A stretch of DNA of 64,000 nucleotides, from positions 1 through 64,000 of the forward strand of contig JAUIKY010000008.1 in the NCBI GenBank assembly GCA_030430535.1, read 5' to 3'. This document shows, one piece after another, positions 52,464 to 62,002 of this stretch. Numbering within the stretch: the first letter of the stretch is position 1; each line of letters opens with the position of its first letter. A model generated the notes under the pieces. The model saw only the letters and a list, made by a program, of their open reading frames with translations, made no database searches and was not told where the DNA came from. The DNA comes from Bacteroidia bacterium. GTDB taxonomy: Bacteria > Bacteroidota > Bacteroidia > Flavobacteriales > Flavobacteriaceae. The position numbers and the translations under genes were made by a program.

Positions 52464-53847
52464 AAAAGCCTATGATATTGTTTGTAATTGGTATAAAGCT
52501 ACAGGTTTTAACCCTGTTTATAATGGTATTGATTACAGTTTGATTATTCGGTTTTATTTATGGGATAAGGTAGGAAGAGCACTTAGGTTATATCATGACA
52601 ATACAAGTAAAGAAACTATAACTTACAAAAAAGATTTGTTTAGATATTCTTTTTATCATACTCCCATTGTTTCTAATGGTAAGTTTAAAAAAAGTTTCTG
52701 GAACAAAAGTAAGATAATATATTCTCCATTTATAGTTCCCGATTATTTAGAGAATGGGTTTAAAGTCAACAGGAAGTTTAAATTGTTAACCAATACAAAT
52801 AATTATTTAAGTAAAAAAAGACAAATTAGGTCTCCAAAAATACAAGAAGACTATTGGTATAAGGATTTAACAAAAGCACTGTTAAAAAGCTTGGAAGAAT
52901 TAGAGGTACACTTAATTTCTGAAGACATCTTGCTTCTTGAAAAACAGATTTTGGGAACATTTAAAATTACACTCTTAGCTTTGACTGAATTAGAAAAATA
53001 CAGGCCACATGGCGTTTTTGTATATTCAGATAATCACCCTCCATTCATTAATTATGTTTTGGCAGCAAAAAAACTTGGAATTCCTACTTTTACCTATCAA
53101 CATGGATTAGATTGTGAACATTATTATTTAGATGATTGCTTTGCTGATTTTGTAGCGGTTTGGAGTGAAAATCGTAAAAACCGTTATGTTAAAGATTCTC
53201 TTTTTCAACCAAAAAAGTATGAGATAGTAGGAAGTGTAAAGCATGTTTCTCGGTCAAATAGAATAGACGAGGACAAAAATATAAATGCAACTGATGATAC
53301 CAAGACTTTACTTTTTATAACAAGGCCACATCATCCAATCAAGTGTTATTCTCCCAGTAGAAGCTTTTTGGAAGGAACTGAAATACTAAAAGTTATTTTA
53401 CAATTTATGGAATTAAATAAGGATGTAAACTTAATTGTGAAACCGCACCCTTCTGATTTGGTATTTAATTATAAAGATTTGGTAAATGATTTTGGAGAGC
53501 ACGATAGGGTAACTTTTTCAAAAGCTAGTTTGTCATCTTTGATTAAAAAAGCACGTGTTGTTATAACAGAGGATTCAACAGCGGGAGTGGAAACTATGGG
53601 ATTCAATAGGATAGTTATTCATACACATTTTGCTAACACAAGACCAGTATTGCCTTTAGTGCAACGAAAATGCGCTTTATCAGGATATAATATCGAAGAT
53701 TTAAGAAAAAGTCTTGAAAAGTGCTTTTATTTAGATGATGAAGAAATAAAGACAATGAGTAAAAATCAAGATTGTTTTTACAGTGAATATATTCCCGAGT
53801 TTAGTAAGGAAAAATTAATAAATTTTGTTGAACAAAATATATTATGA
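52447..53847 (+). CDS. GT-B-type surface carbohydrate biosynthesis protein
   Basis: 466 residues from the ATG at 52447; an in-frame ATG at 52420 is possible but overlaps the upstream gene more. Soluble. Residues around KLGIPTFTYQHGLDCEHYYL, LIVKPHP and ITEDSTAGVETMGFNRIV form the C-terminal nucleotide-sugar site of GT-B-type enzymes of the capsule synthesis/CDP-glycerol transferase group. I cannot name the sugar. Very AT-rich codon use. Confidence 0.7.
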   Translation: MRNLDEKAYDIVCNWYKATGFNPVYNGIDYSLIIRFYLWDKVGRALRLYHDNTSKETITYKKDLFRYSFYHTPIVSNGKFKKSFWNKSKIIYSPFIVPDYLENGFKVNRKFKLLTNTNNYLSKKRQIRSPKIQEDYWYKDLTKALLKSLEELEVHLISEDILLLEKQILGTFKITLLALTELEKYRPHGVFVYSDNHPPFINYVLAAKKLGIPTFTYQHGLDCEHYYLDDCFADFVAVWSENRKNRYVKDSLFQPKKYEIVGSVKHVSRSNRIDEDKNINATDDTKTLLFITRPHHPIKCYSPSRSFLEGTEILKVILQFMELNKDVNLIVKPHPSDLVFNYKDLVNDFGEHDRVTFSKASLSSLIKKARVVITEDSTAGVETMGFNRIVIHTHFANTRPVLPLVQRKCALSGYNIEDLRKSLEKCFYLDDEEIKTMSKNQDCFYSEYIPEFSKEKLINFVEQNIL

Positions 53848-54965
53848 AAATACTCTTTATATCACACGAAACCACCCTAACGGGGGCGCCCAAAGTCCTT
53901 TTACTTTTTTTAAAATGGGTTAAGGCCAACCGAAAGGACGTTGTTGTGGATGTATTGACACTTCGGGGAGGGAATTTATCAGAAGAGTTTAAGCATTCAT
54001 GTAATCATTTTTATGATTTTAGTGCATTAACTCAATATAAAAAGCCAAGTCTTTTTGAGCGAATTTTGATGAAATTCAGATTTAAAAAAAAGAAAGATTT
54101 AAAAGAAAAATGGATTGGAGTATTATCGTCAAACCACTACGATGTTATTTATGCTAATAGTATACCATCATTAGAGGTGGCGGTAACTCTTAAAAGACAA
54201 TCAAAATTCGCAAAGCTTTTACTTCACCTTCATGAGTTGGATACTGTTTTAAATATGTATCTTAATAAAAGCGAAAATACATTATGCGATGTAAACCAGT
54301 TTATAGCGGCATCAAGTATAGTAAAAGCTAACTTGGTAGATAATTGGGACGTAGAAAAGAATAAAATTGAAGTCGTTTACGAGTTTTCTGAGGTTAGCCA
54401 AGTTGATTTAAAAAGGCAATCAAAGCAATTCGTTGTAGGTGCCTCAGGCACAGTAGAAACAAGAAAAGGTACTGATGTTTTTATTCAAATAGCCAGGTTG
54501 GTCAACAAAACAAATCCAGATAGCAACATAAAGTTTGTATGGGTTGGAAAGGACACTAAAGAAAGTTACGTGCAAGGGGATTTAAAAAAGTTAAATCTAA
54601 TCAATAGTGTTAAGTTTGTTGGTGAACAAACAAACCCTATAAATCATTTTAATGAGTTTGACATCTTTTTAATGACTTCTAGAGAAGATCCATTTCCTTT
54701 AGTGTGTATAGAAGTAGCCAATCTTAAAAAACCAATAATTTGTTTTGAGGGAGCTTCTGGAACACAAGAAATTTTAGAGCACGGAGGAGGTTACGTTGTA
54801 CCTTATTTCGATGTAGAAGCAATGACAGAAAAGATTATGTTCTATTTTAATAATCCAGAAGCAGTTGCTGCAGATGGGCAAAAGGCTCAACAACTTTTTT
54901 CTAAGTTTACTCCAGAGCAATCGTGCCCTTTAATTTATAAAATAGTGGAGGATATGGTAGAATAG
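53844..54965 (+). CDS. Family 4 (GT-B) glycosyltransferase
   Basis: 373 residues. MKILFISHETTLTGAPKVLL is the N-terminal Rossmann start with the TGAP motif, FVVGASGTVETRKGTDVFIQ opens the C-terminal domain, and TSREDPFPLVCIEVANLKKP with ASGTQEILEHGGGYVVP is the nucleotide-sugar binding E-x7-E region of GT4. It overlaps the preceding gene by 4 bases. Confidence 0.9.
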   Translation: MKILFISHETTLTGAPKVLLLFLKWVKANRKDVVVDVLTLRGGNLSEEFKHSCNHFYDFSALTQYKKPSLFERILMKFRFKKKKDLKEKWIGVLSSNHYDVIYANSIPSLEVAVTLKRQSKFAKLLLHLHELDTVLNMYLNKSENTLCDVNQFIAASSIVKANLVDNWDVEKNKIEVVYEFSEVSQVDLKRQSKQFVVGASGTVETRKGTDVFIQIARLVNKTNPDSNIKFVWVGKDTKESYVQGDLKKLNLINSVKFVGEQTNPINHFNEFDIFLMTSREDPFPLVCIEVANLKKPIICFEGASGTQEILEHGGGYVVPYFDVEAMTEKIMFYFNNPEAVAADGQKAQQLFSKFTPEQSCPLIYKIVEDMVE

Positions 54966-55022
54966 TTGTCGGTCCAACATGTTTTGTTTGTTTTAAAGAA
55001 CTCATATTACCAAAAATTTTAA

Positions 55023-55865
55023 ATGATATCAATAATAATTTGTTCACGAACAAAGAAGTTAGCTCAAAACTTTCTTGAAAATATAAAAAATACTATTGGA
55101 GAAAAGTATGAACTCATTGTTATTGATAACGCTGAAAATAAGTATTCTATATTTGAAGCCTATAATTTAGGTATAGAGCAAAGTAAAGGGACATTTTGGT
55201 GCTTTGTGCATGATGATGTTGTGTTTCTCACGAAAAATTGGGGCTTGAAGATTAAAGAAATTTTTGAAAGCGATTCGGAAATTGGTTTAATTGGGGTAGC
55301 AGGATCTAAAGTAAAAACCAGAATGCCTTCAGCTTGGTGGGATTGCCCACACCATTTAATGGTGACAAATATTATTCATCATTTACCCAATAATACAAAA
55401 AACAAACAATACCATGGTTTTGATTATGGAGATAATGTGGAAGTTGCTGTTATAGATGGGGTTTTTATGGCAGCAAGAGTAAATGCATACATCGCTTTTG
55501 ATGAAAAATTAAAAGGATTTCATCAATACGACTTAGATTTATCGCTTCAATATATCAATCAAGGTTTTAAAATCATGGTTACAAACCAAGTTTTAATAGA
55601 GCACTTTTCGGTGGGTAAGTTAGATGAATCTTGGCTAAAATCTGTGTTTAAATTCCATAGCCATTATAATAACTGCTTGCCATTAAAAGTAGATAATGAA
55701 AATTTAAATTTAAAGGCCATTGAAGTTGCTAATGCAAATATGTTTTGTAACAAATTAATTGAAAATAATTTTAAGATATTAGCATTACGTTTATGGTTTC
55801 GTTTAATATGGCTGAAACCTATTTCTAAATTTCATATGCAAATTTTAAAAAAGTTTATAGCTTAA
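55023..55865 (+). CDS. StrF-type glycosyltransferase family 2-like protein
   Basis: 280 residues. ISIIICSRTKKLAQNFLENI, LIVIDNAENKYSIFEAYNLG, WCFVHDDVVFLTKNWGLKIK and VAVIDGVFMAARVNA are the pattern of GT-A domains of the StrF (glyco_tranf_2_5) family; HDD replaces DXD. LKGFHQYDLDLSLQYINQG is the acidic acceptor motif. AT-rich, part of the glycan cluster, 57 bases after the GT4 gene. Confidence 0.82.
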   Translation: MISIIICSRTKKLAQNFLENIKNTIGEKYELIVIDNAENKYSIFEAYNLGIEQSKGTFWCFVHDDVVFLTKNWGLKIKEIFESDSEIGLIGVAGSKVKTRMPSAWWDCPHHLMVTNIIHHLPNNTKNKQYHGFDYGDNVEVAVIDGVFMAARVNAYIAFDEKLKGFHQYDLDLSLQYINQGFKIMVTNQVLIEHFSVGKLDESWLKSVFKFHSHYNNCLPLKVDNENLNLKAIEVANANMFCNKLIENNFKILALRLWFRLIWLKPISKFHMQILKKFIA

Positions 55866-55869
55866 ATAA

Positions 55870-56727
55870 ATGACTAAGAGCCAAATTTGTATTGCAATTC
55901 CAATTTACAAAGAAACTTTAAACGAATTTGAAGTAAAATCGGTACGTCAATGTATAAACGTACTTGTTGGATATAATATTTTTTTTGTTTGCTCAAATAC
56001 CTTAAACACAAAATTTTACAAAGAACAATTTTCTGAAATTAAAAATTATAAAACCTTTGAAAACCAATTCTTTGTCAGTTTAAAAGGTTATAATGCCTTA
56101 TTGTTAAGTGTTAGTTATTACCAAAAATTTGAAAACTATAAATACATGTTAATTTATCAAACAGACGCCTTTGTGTTTAAAGATGAACTCTTGAGTTGGA
56201 GTAAAAAAGGCTATGATTATATTGGAGGGCTTTTGTTTGAAGGTTTTCATGGCAATCCTCAAAAGGGAGCTAAATTATGGTGTGCCGGAAACGGCGGGCT
56301 GTCCTTAAGGAATATAAACACATTTGCAACTGTTTTAAAATCAAAGAAAAGACTAAAGAACAGAAGTCAGTTAATTCAAGAAAGGAAAAGTCTTGGAAAG
56401 CAAAAAGGCTTAATGAAAAGGTTGAAGCTTAATATATTATATTTTTTGAAACGTTTTGGGTATAAAAACAATGTATCTTTTTACGCTAAAAACTTTGATA
56501 ATAATGAGGATGTATTTTTCATTAGTTTATGTGAAAAATACAATGTGATGAGTATGCCAAAGGTAAGTGATGCTATGTATTTTTCGTGGGACAGATGTCC
56601 AGAATATTTATTTAATAGAGTGGGTAAACTCCCATTTGGTTGCCATGCATGGTTTAGAGATGATGTTCCATATGAAAGAAACAAAGAATTTTGGTTAAAA
56701 ATTTTAACGAAAGAAAGTTTTAAGTAA
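55870..56727 (+). CDS. DUF5672 family putative glycosyltransferase
   Basis: 285 residues. [37 protein letters not shown] and [19 protein letters not shown] are hallmarks of DUF5672, a GT-A-like group common in polysaccharide clusters. [17 protein letters not shown] and [20 protein letters not shown] complete the fold. Product specificity unknown. Confidence 0.82.
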   Translation: MTKSQICIAIPIYKETLNEFEVKSVRQCINVLVGYNIFFVCSNTLNTKFYKEQFSEIKNYKTFENQFFVSLKGYNALLLSVSYYQKFENYKYMLIYQTDAFVFKDELLSWSKKGYDYIGGLLFEGFHGNPQKGAKLWCAGNGGLSLRNINTFATVLKSKKRLKNRSQLIQERKSLGKQKGLMKRLKLNILYFLKRFGYKNNVSFYAKNFDNNEDVFFISLCEKYNVMSMPKVSDAMYFSWDRCPEYLFNRVGKLPFGCHAWFRDDVPYERNKEFWLKILTKESFK

Positions 56728-56767
56728 TTCAGATAACGAAAATACTTTCCAAAACAAAAACCATAAA

Positions 56768-57835
56768 ATGAAAACAGCATTAATAACGGGAATAACTGGT
56801 CAAGATGGGGCCTATTTGGCCGAACTTCTTCTGACAAAAAACTATATGGTTCATGGTGTAAAGAGACGGTCCTCATCCTTAAATACAGAGCGCATAGACC
56901 ATTTATACCAAGACCCTCATGAAAATAATGTACGGTTCAAGCTGCACTATGGCGATTTGAGCGACTCCATGAACATAACTCGGATTATTCAAGAAGTACA
57001 GCCAGACGAAATTTATAACCTAGGTGCCATGTCGCATGTTAAGGTAAGTTTTGATACGCCGGAATACACGGCTAACATTGATGGACTGGGAACCCTAAGA
57101 ATCTTGGAAGCAGTTAGGCTATTGGGGTTAACCAAAAAAACAAAGATTTATCAGGCATCAACATCAGAACTGTATGGCTTGGTACAGGCAGTGCCACAAA
57201 ACGAAACGACTCCTTTTTATCCAAGAAGTCCGTATGGTGTTGCCAAATTATATGGATATTGGATTACCGTAAATTACCGAGAAGCCTATGGCATGTATGC
57301 CTGTAATGGCATACTGTTTAACCACGAATCGCCCTTACGGGGAGAAACTTTTGTAACCCGTAAAATTACAAGAGCGGTTTCGAGGATAGCTTTAGGTTTG
57401 CAAAAGGTGTTTTATATCGGTAACTTGAATGCCCAAAGGGATTGGGGGCATGCCAAAGATTATGTTGAAGCCATGTGGCTAATGCTACAACAGGAAAAAG
57501 CGGAAGATTTTGTGATAGCCACAGGCGTTACCACAACCGTGCGCGATTTTATTCATATGGCTTTTAGTTTTATTGGGATAAACATAGAATTTAGTGGTGA
57601 AGGAATAGATGAAGTGGGTAAAATAAAATCATGTACACGGGCTGAATATCAATTGCCCATCGGTCAGGCCATAGTAAAAGTAGACCCCAATTATTACAGG
57701 CCAACAGAAGTTGATTTGTTAGTAGGCGATGCTACAAAATGTAGGGAAAAACTAAAATGGTCTCCAAAGCACGATTTAAAGGCTTTGGTAGAAGATATGA
57801 TGGCTTCCGATTTAAAGTTGTTTACAGAAAAGTAA
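56768..57835 (+). CDS. gmd: GDP-mannose 4,6-dehydratase
   Basis: 355 residues. Converts GDP-mannose to GDP-4-keto-6-deoxymannose, the first step to GDP-fucose or related sugars. [12 protein letters not shown] is the NADP loop, [15 protein letters not shown] the characteristic N-terminal segment, [20 protein letters not shown] with [12 protein letters not shown] supplies the serine/threonine-tyrosine-lysine catalytic set, and [20 protein letters not shown] is conserved. Its partner fcl lies 495 bases on, separated by repeats. Confidence 0.96.
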   Translation: MKTALITGITGQDGAYLAELLLTKNYMVHGVKRRSSSLNTERIDHLYQDPHENNVRFKLHYGDLSDSMNITRIIQEVQPDEIYNLGAMSHVKVSFDTPEYTANIDGLGTLRILEAVRLLGLTKKTKIYQASTSELYGLVQAVPQNETTPFYPRSPYGVAKLYGYWITVNYREAYGMYACNGILFNHESPLRGETFVTRKITRAVSRIALGLQKVFYIGNLNAQRDWGHAKDYVEAMWLMLQQEKAEDFVIATGVTTTVRDFIHMAFSFIGINIEFSGEGIDEVGKIKSCTRAEYQLPIGQAIVKVDPNYYRPTEVDLLVGDATKCREKLKWSPKHDLKALVEDMMASDLKLFTEK

Positions 57836-58330
57836 ATAACCGATAGAGCGTTTTAAGCATAACATTTAGTTTAGATACCAGCCTGATTTAAGTGGTCAAA
57901 ATTTGTGCCTCGACTAAGGTCTTTAGAACTAACGGGAATGGACATTTTGTTAAAAAAAGAGAGTTCGACTTTAAAACAATTAGTAATCAGCTATTTAAAA
58001 ATACTGTTGAGCGAATTGTGTCATTCCGAACGAGGAACGAGGAGGAATCTCATAATTATGGGATTTCTCGTCGCTCGTTCCTCACTCTGTCGAAATGACA
58101 AAAAACTTGAAATCAATAACTTATGTTGAATATGAAAAGAAAACTTATATCGAACTCACGTTAAAAAGCTCAATAGTATGAATAGATTTATGTTGCTAAC
58201 CTCTCAAAAACAAAATGAAACATCCATGACTAAAAATCTTGTCACATCGCGGAATGATTGTATGGATGTTACATGCCAGTGCTGAGCGCGCAGTCGAAGC
58301 ATGACATTTGAAAACAATGACTATAAACAC
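57836..58330. other. 495-base non-coding gap between gmd and fcl
   Basis: No credible gene: the frames across it are short and run through repeat sequence. It holds the hairpin repeat at 58019-58100 and a gctgagcgcgcagtcgaagc word near 58281-58300. gmd and fcl are usually adjacent, so this gap is probably repeat-driven. Confidence 0.65.
58019..58100. repeat. Hairpin-forming dispersed repeat (GTCATTCCGA type)
   Basis: Ends tgtcattccgaacgaggaac and the reverse complement tcgttcctcactctgtcgaa followed by atgaca pair along most of the length; the middle aggaatctcataattatggg is itself an inverted pair. A complete copy of the element of which a half is seen at 48699. Confidence 0.7.
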
Positions 58331-59257
58331 ATGAAATTATCTTCTAAAATATACATTGCTGGCCATAATGGTATGGTAGGTTCTGCCGTGCTTCGGTATC
58401 TAAAACAGAAAGGCTATACCAACTTTATATTGAAAGATTCAAAAGAATTGGATTTAACCGATCAATTAAAAGTGGCTTCTTTTTTTGAAAAAGAAAAACC
58501 CGATTATGTGTTTTTGGCAGCAGCCAAAGTAGGGGGGATAGAGGCCAACAATACCTTTAGGGCCCAGTTTTTATATGAGAATTTAATGATTCAAAATAAT
58601 GTTATCCATCAGAGTTATCTGCAGAAAGTGAAAAAGTTGTTGTTTTTCGCTTCTTCGTGTATATACCCAAAGTTTTCTCCCCAACCCATAAAAGAGGATT
58701 ATTTGTTAACAGGACTGTTAGAGCCCACTAACGAGCCCTATGCCATCGCAAAAATTGCTGGAGTGAAAATGTGCGAAAGTTATAACAAACAATATGGTTG
58801 CGATTTTATTTCGGTAATGCCAACCAATCTGTATGGCCCTAACGATAACTATGATTTGAAAACGTCGCATGTACTTCCGGCTTTGCTCCGAAAGTTTCAC
58901 GAAGCAAAATTGCAAAGTAGTCCAAGTGTTGAGGTTTGGGGAACGGGAATGCCTAAACGGGAATTTTTACACGTGGATGATTTGGCCGAGGCCAGTGTCC
59001 ATTTAATGAAAAATTATACTGGAAACGTATCGGTTAATGTGGGCACAGGAGAAGACATTTCAATTAAGAACTTGGCTGAACTCATAAAGTCTATTGTGGG
59101 GTTTAAAGGAGAAATTGTGTGGAATGATAGCAAACCCGACGGAACCCCGCGAAAATTGTTGGATGTTTCATTGATCCAAAGTTTGGGGTGGAAGCATAAA
59201 ATAGAATTGGAAGACGGCATAAAGGCAGTTTATAAAAATGAATTTTTAGAACAATAA
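58331..59257 (+). CDS. fcl: GDP-L-fucose synthase
   Basis: 308 residues from the ATG at 58331; an upstream in-frame ATG at 58301 is inside repeat sequence. KIYIAGHNGMVGSAVLRYLK is the NADP loop, FFASSCIYPKFSPQPIKEDY and PYAIAKIAGVKMCESYNKQY give S-Y-K catalytic residues, and VWGTGMPKREFLHVDDLAEA is family-specific. It epimerises and reduces the Gmd product to GDP-L-fucose. So the exported glycan probably contains L-fucose. Confidence 0.95.
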   Translation: MKLSSKIYIAGHNGMVGSAVLRYLKQKGYTNFILKDSKELDLTDQLKVASFFEKEKPDYVFLAAAKVGGIEANNTFRAQFLYENLMIQNNVIHQSYLQKVKKLLFFASSCIYPKFSPQPIKEDYLLTGLLEPTNEPYAIAKIAGVKMCESYNKQYGCDFISVMPTNLYGPNDNYDLKTSHVLPALLRKFHEAKLQSSPSVEVWGTGMPKREFLHVDDLAEASVHLMKNYTGNVSVNVGTGEDISIKNLAELIKSIVGFKGEIVWNDSKPDGTPRKLLDVSLIQSLGWKHKIELEDGIKAVYKNEFLEQ

Positions 59258-59259
59258 GG

Positions 59260-60036
59260 ATGCTTGTCTCGATAATTACAGTAAGCTATAACGATAAAGA
59301 AGGTTTGGAGCGCACCATAAAAAGCGTTCAAGACCAAACATGCTCCAATTTCGAGCTCATTGTAATTGATGGCGGTTCTAATGATGGAAGTAAAGCGGTT
59401 TTGGAGGAAAACAGCGCTTATTTCAGTTTCTGGGTGAGTGAACCAGACCGTGGTATTTACCATGCCATGAATAAAGGCATAAAAAAGGCTAAAGGTGAAT
59501 ATTTGTTCTTTTTAAACAGTGGCGACGATTTTGTGAATAGTACGGCTTTGGAAAATATAATGCAATACCTTACGGGCGAAGACATCGTTTATTTCAATAT
59601 CAATAAAGTAAACGGAAATGTTATTAATGTGAAAAAAGTACCGAGCCAACTTTCGTTCTCGTATTTGTACCACGATTTGCCTCCACACCAATCCACCTTT
59701 ATAAAAAGGAAGTTGTTTGAGGATTATGGGTATTACGATGACACCCTGAAAATTGTTGCTGACTGGAAGTTTTTAATCATTGCTTTATTGAAGCATAATG
59801 CCACTTATAAGGCTGTCGATAAAATTTTTACTAACTTCTATTTGGGCGGTATAAGCAGTAACCCTGAAAGCATGGCGAGAATGAATGCCGAAAGGAAGCT
59901 GGTTTTAGACCAAGAGTTTCCTATTTTGATGAACGATCTTAAATACAAGTACAAGCTAGAACGTATTGTCAGAAATTTAAGGAAATCAAAAAAAATCCAA
60001 TGGATGGTTAGATTAGGATTAATTGATAAATTTTAA
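59260..60036 (+). CDS. Family 2 glycosyltransferase (WcaE-like), copy A
   Basis: 258 residues, GT-A fold. LVSIITVSYNDKEGLERTIK, VIDGGSNDGSKAVLEE, VSEPDRGIYHAMNKGIKKAK and FFLNSGDDF are the motifs of colanic-acid WcaE-like transferases. SFSYLYHDLPPHQSTFIKR is the acceptor region. It starts 2 bases after fcl. Paralogous to the gene at 62003, with which it shares long motifs in the same order. Confidence 0.9.
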   Translation: MLVSIITVSYNDKEGLERTIKSVQDQTCSNFELIVIDGGSNDGSKAVLEENSAYFSFWVSEPDRGIYHAMNKGIKKAKGEYLFFLNSGDDFVNSTALENIMQYLTGEDIVYFNINKVNGNVINVKKVPSQLSFSYLYHDLPPHQSTFIKRKLFEDYGYYDDTLKIVADWKFLIIALLKHNATYKAVDKIFTNFYLGGISSNPESMARMNAERKLVLDQEFPILMNDLKYKYKLERIVRNLRKSKKIQWMVRLGLIDKF

Positions 60037-60051
60037 TTCAAGTTTTTATAA

Positions 60052-60996
60052 GTGGAATTCACAGTTTCTGTAATCATACCGGTTTATAATGCTGAAGCTT
60101 TTCTTGAGAAGGCCATAAAATCGGCTTTGCAGCAACCCGAAGTTTTGGAAGTAATAGTGGTAAACGACGGTAGTACAGATGGTTCGTTGGAAATAACAGA
60201 AGGGCTGAAGCAAAAAGATACAAGGGTTAAAATTTATCACCATAAGAATTATACAAATAAAGGGCGCTCGGCTAGCCGGAATTTAGGCATAGAAAAAGCC
60301 AATGCCAATTACATTGCGTTTTTGGATGCGGATGATTATTATCTGGAAAATAGATTTGTCGAAGATAAAAAAGTTTTTGAACAGCATGAAGAAGCCGAAG
60401 GAGTATATAATGCTATAGGAGTAGATTTTTACAGGACTTTTTCTGAAGATGAAATGAAAGAATTACAGCTTTATACATTAACTAAAGTAATACCTGCAGA
60501 TAAACTTTTCAATGCTTTAATGTCTGGAGATTATGGTCATTTTTCAATAGATGGATTAACTGTTAAGAAGTCCATTTTTAAAAAAGTAGGCTGTTTTCAA
60601 GAAAACTTAGAAGTGGCTGAAGATACCGATTTAATATGGAAAATGGCATTAGTCTGTAAGTTGTACTCTGGGATTTTAAGTAAACCCGTAGCAAAGCGTG
60701 GTGTACATACACAAAATGTTTTTAATAACAAGGATTTGTATGTTATTTATGATTTAAAACTTTATGAATCGTTATTTTCTTGGAGTGTCAAAAATAAAAT
60801 GAACATAAAAATTAATGAGCGTTTTCTTGAACGTATATGGATCTTGAAGTATCGGCAAACCAAAAGTGTAATCAAGCATTTATTTTACTATTTTCGATTA
60901 AATCTAAAACAGCCTAAATTATTTTTCACATATTTGGGGGTAAAATATTTTCCGTTAATACGTTTTAGAAATAAATATTTCTCAAAGCATTCATGA
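60052..60996 (+). CDS. Family 2 glycosyltransferase, copy B
   Basis: 314 residues beginning at a GTG; no in-frame ATG lies upstream. FTVSVIIPVYNAEAFLEKAI, VIVVNDGSTDGSLEITEGLK, NKGRSASRNLGIEKA and FLDADDYYLENRF define the GT-A fold, with the DXD-like DADD. Paralogous to the next gene, with the NKGRSASRNLGI segment identical. C-terminus basic. 15 bases after copy A. Confidence 0.9.
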   Translation: MEFTVSVIIPVYNAEAFLEKAIKSALQQPEVLEVIVVNDGSTDGSLEITEGLKQKDTRVKIYHHKNYTNKGRSASRNLGIEKANANYIAFLDADDYYLENRFVEDKKVFEQHEEAEGVYNAIGVDFYRTFSEDEMKELQLYTLTKVIPADKLFNALMSGDYGHFSIDGLTVKKSIFKKVGCFQENLEVAEDTDLIWKMALVCKLYSGILSKPVAKRGVHTQNVFNNKDLYVIYDLKLYESLFSWSVKNKMNIKINERFLERIWILKYRQTKSVIKHLFYYFRLNLKQPKLFFTYLGVKYFPLIRFRNKYFSKHS

Positions 60997-61943
60997 CTTT
61001 TAAAGTATCCGTTGTCATACCGGCCTACAATGTTGAGCGTTTTATCGAAAAAGCTGTTCTTTCTGTTTTTAAACTTGAAGAGGTTAGGGAAGTTATTGTT
61101 GTTAACGATGGAAGTGCTGATGGAACTTTAAGAATTATAAAGGGCTTAAAAGAGAAGTATCCTGATAAGCTGAAAGTATTGCATCATCCTAACCGGATTA
61201 ATAAAGGTCGTTCAGCTTCAAGAAATCTAGGGATAAAAAATGCGACATCTGGATATGTAGCATTTCTAGATGCTGATGATTATTATTTGCAAAATAGGTT
61301 TCATAAAGATAAATGTGTTTTTGAAAACGATAGTGTGGAGGTGGTTTATAATGCGGTAGGATACGAATTCTATAGGTCTTTAAAAATCGAAGAAAAAGGA
61401 TATTTCGATAAACTAAATTCGGTAACTCAACCCTTGGAAAAAGGGAATGTTTTTGAAGCTTTACTGTCAAGCAAGTACGGTTATTTGCATCTAAATGGAT
61501 TAACCGTTAAGAAATCGGTTTTTGAAAAAGTGGGTTATTTTAATGAAAAGCTGCCAGTGGCAGAGGATTCAGATTTTATATTTAAGCTGGGGCTACTCTG
61601 TGAGTTTAAAGCAGGAAATATAAGTGAAGCTGTTGCTATTCGGGGAATCCACGATAAAAATATTTACAACGATGATAAGTTGTACAAAAAATGGAATAGT
61701 AAATTGTACGAGTCAATACTTGGGTGGTGTTATGGGCAGGGTACATCAAAAGAAAATATTGATAGTGTTTTAAAGTGGTTGTGGGAAATTAAGTTTAGAG
61801 ATAATAAAGATTTATTTCACTATATATATTATTGGATAGCATTAAGTTTTAAGTTTCCACAAACCATTTTTTCAATTTTTTTTATAAAATATTTTCCAGT
61901 TGTAAGGCTTAGAAAAAAATTAATGCCTTCTGTTTTTAGATAA
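60993..61943 (+). CDS. Family 2 glycosyltransferase, copy B'
   Basis: 316 residues. FKVSVVIPAYNVERFIEKAV, VIVVNDGSADGTLRIIKGLK, NKGRSASRNLGIKNA and FLDADDYYLQNRFHKDK parallel the previous gene throughout. YGYLHLNGLTVKKSVFEKVG is the conserved acceptor part. It overlaps copy B by 4 bases, which fits a tandem duplication that has since diverged. Confidence 0.9.
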   Translation: MTFKVSVVIPAYNVERFIEKAVLSVFKLEEVREVIVVNDGSADGTLRIIKGLKEKYPDKLKVLHHPNRINKGRSASRNLGIKNATSGYVAFLDADDYYLQNRFHKDKCVFENDSVEVVYNAVGYEFYRSLKIEEKGYFDKLNSVTQPLEKGNVFEALLSSKYGYLHLNGLTVKKSVFEKVGYFNEKLPVAEDSDFIFKLGLLCEFKAGNISEAVAIRGIHDKNIYNDDKLYKKWNSKLYESILGWCYGQGTSKENIDSVLKWLWEIKFRDNKDLFHYIYYWIALSFKFPQTIFSIFFIKYFPVVRLRKKLMPSVFR

Positions 61944-62002
61944 AAATTATTTTTAAATCACGTTATTTGTTAAAATAATTATCTTTCAATGTTACCTGAA
62001 CT

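Noticed and set aside
57892-58129. Two overlapping short frames between gmd and fcl
   Set aside because: They cross a hairpin repeat, have no family features and overlap each other in different frames.
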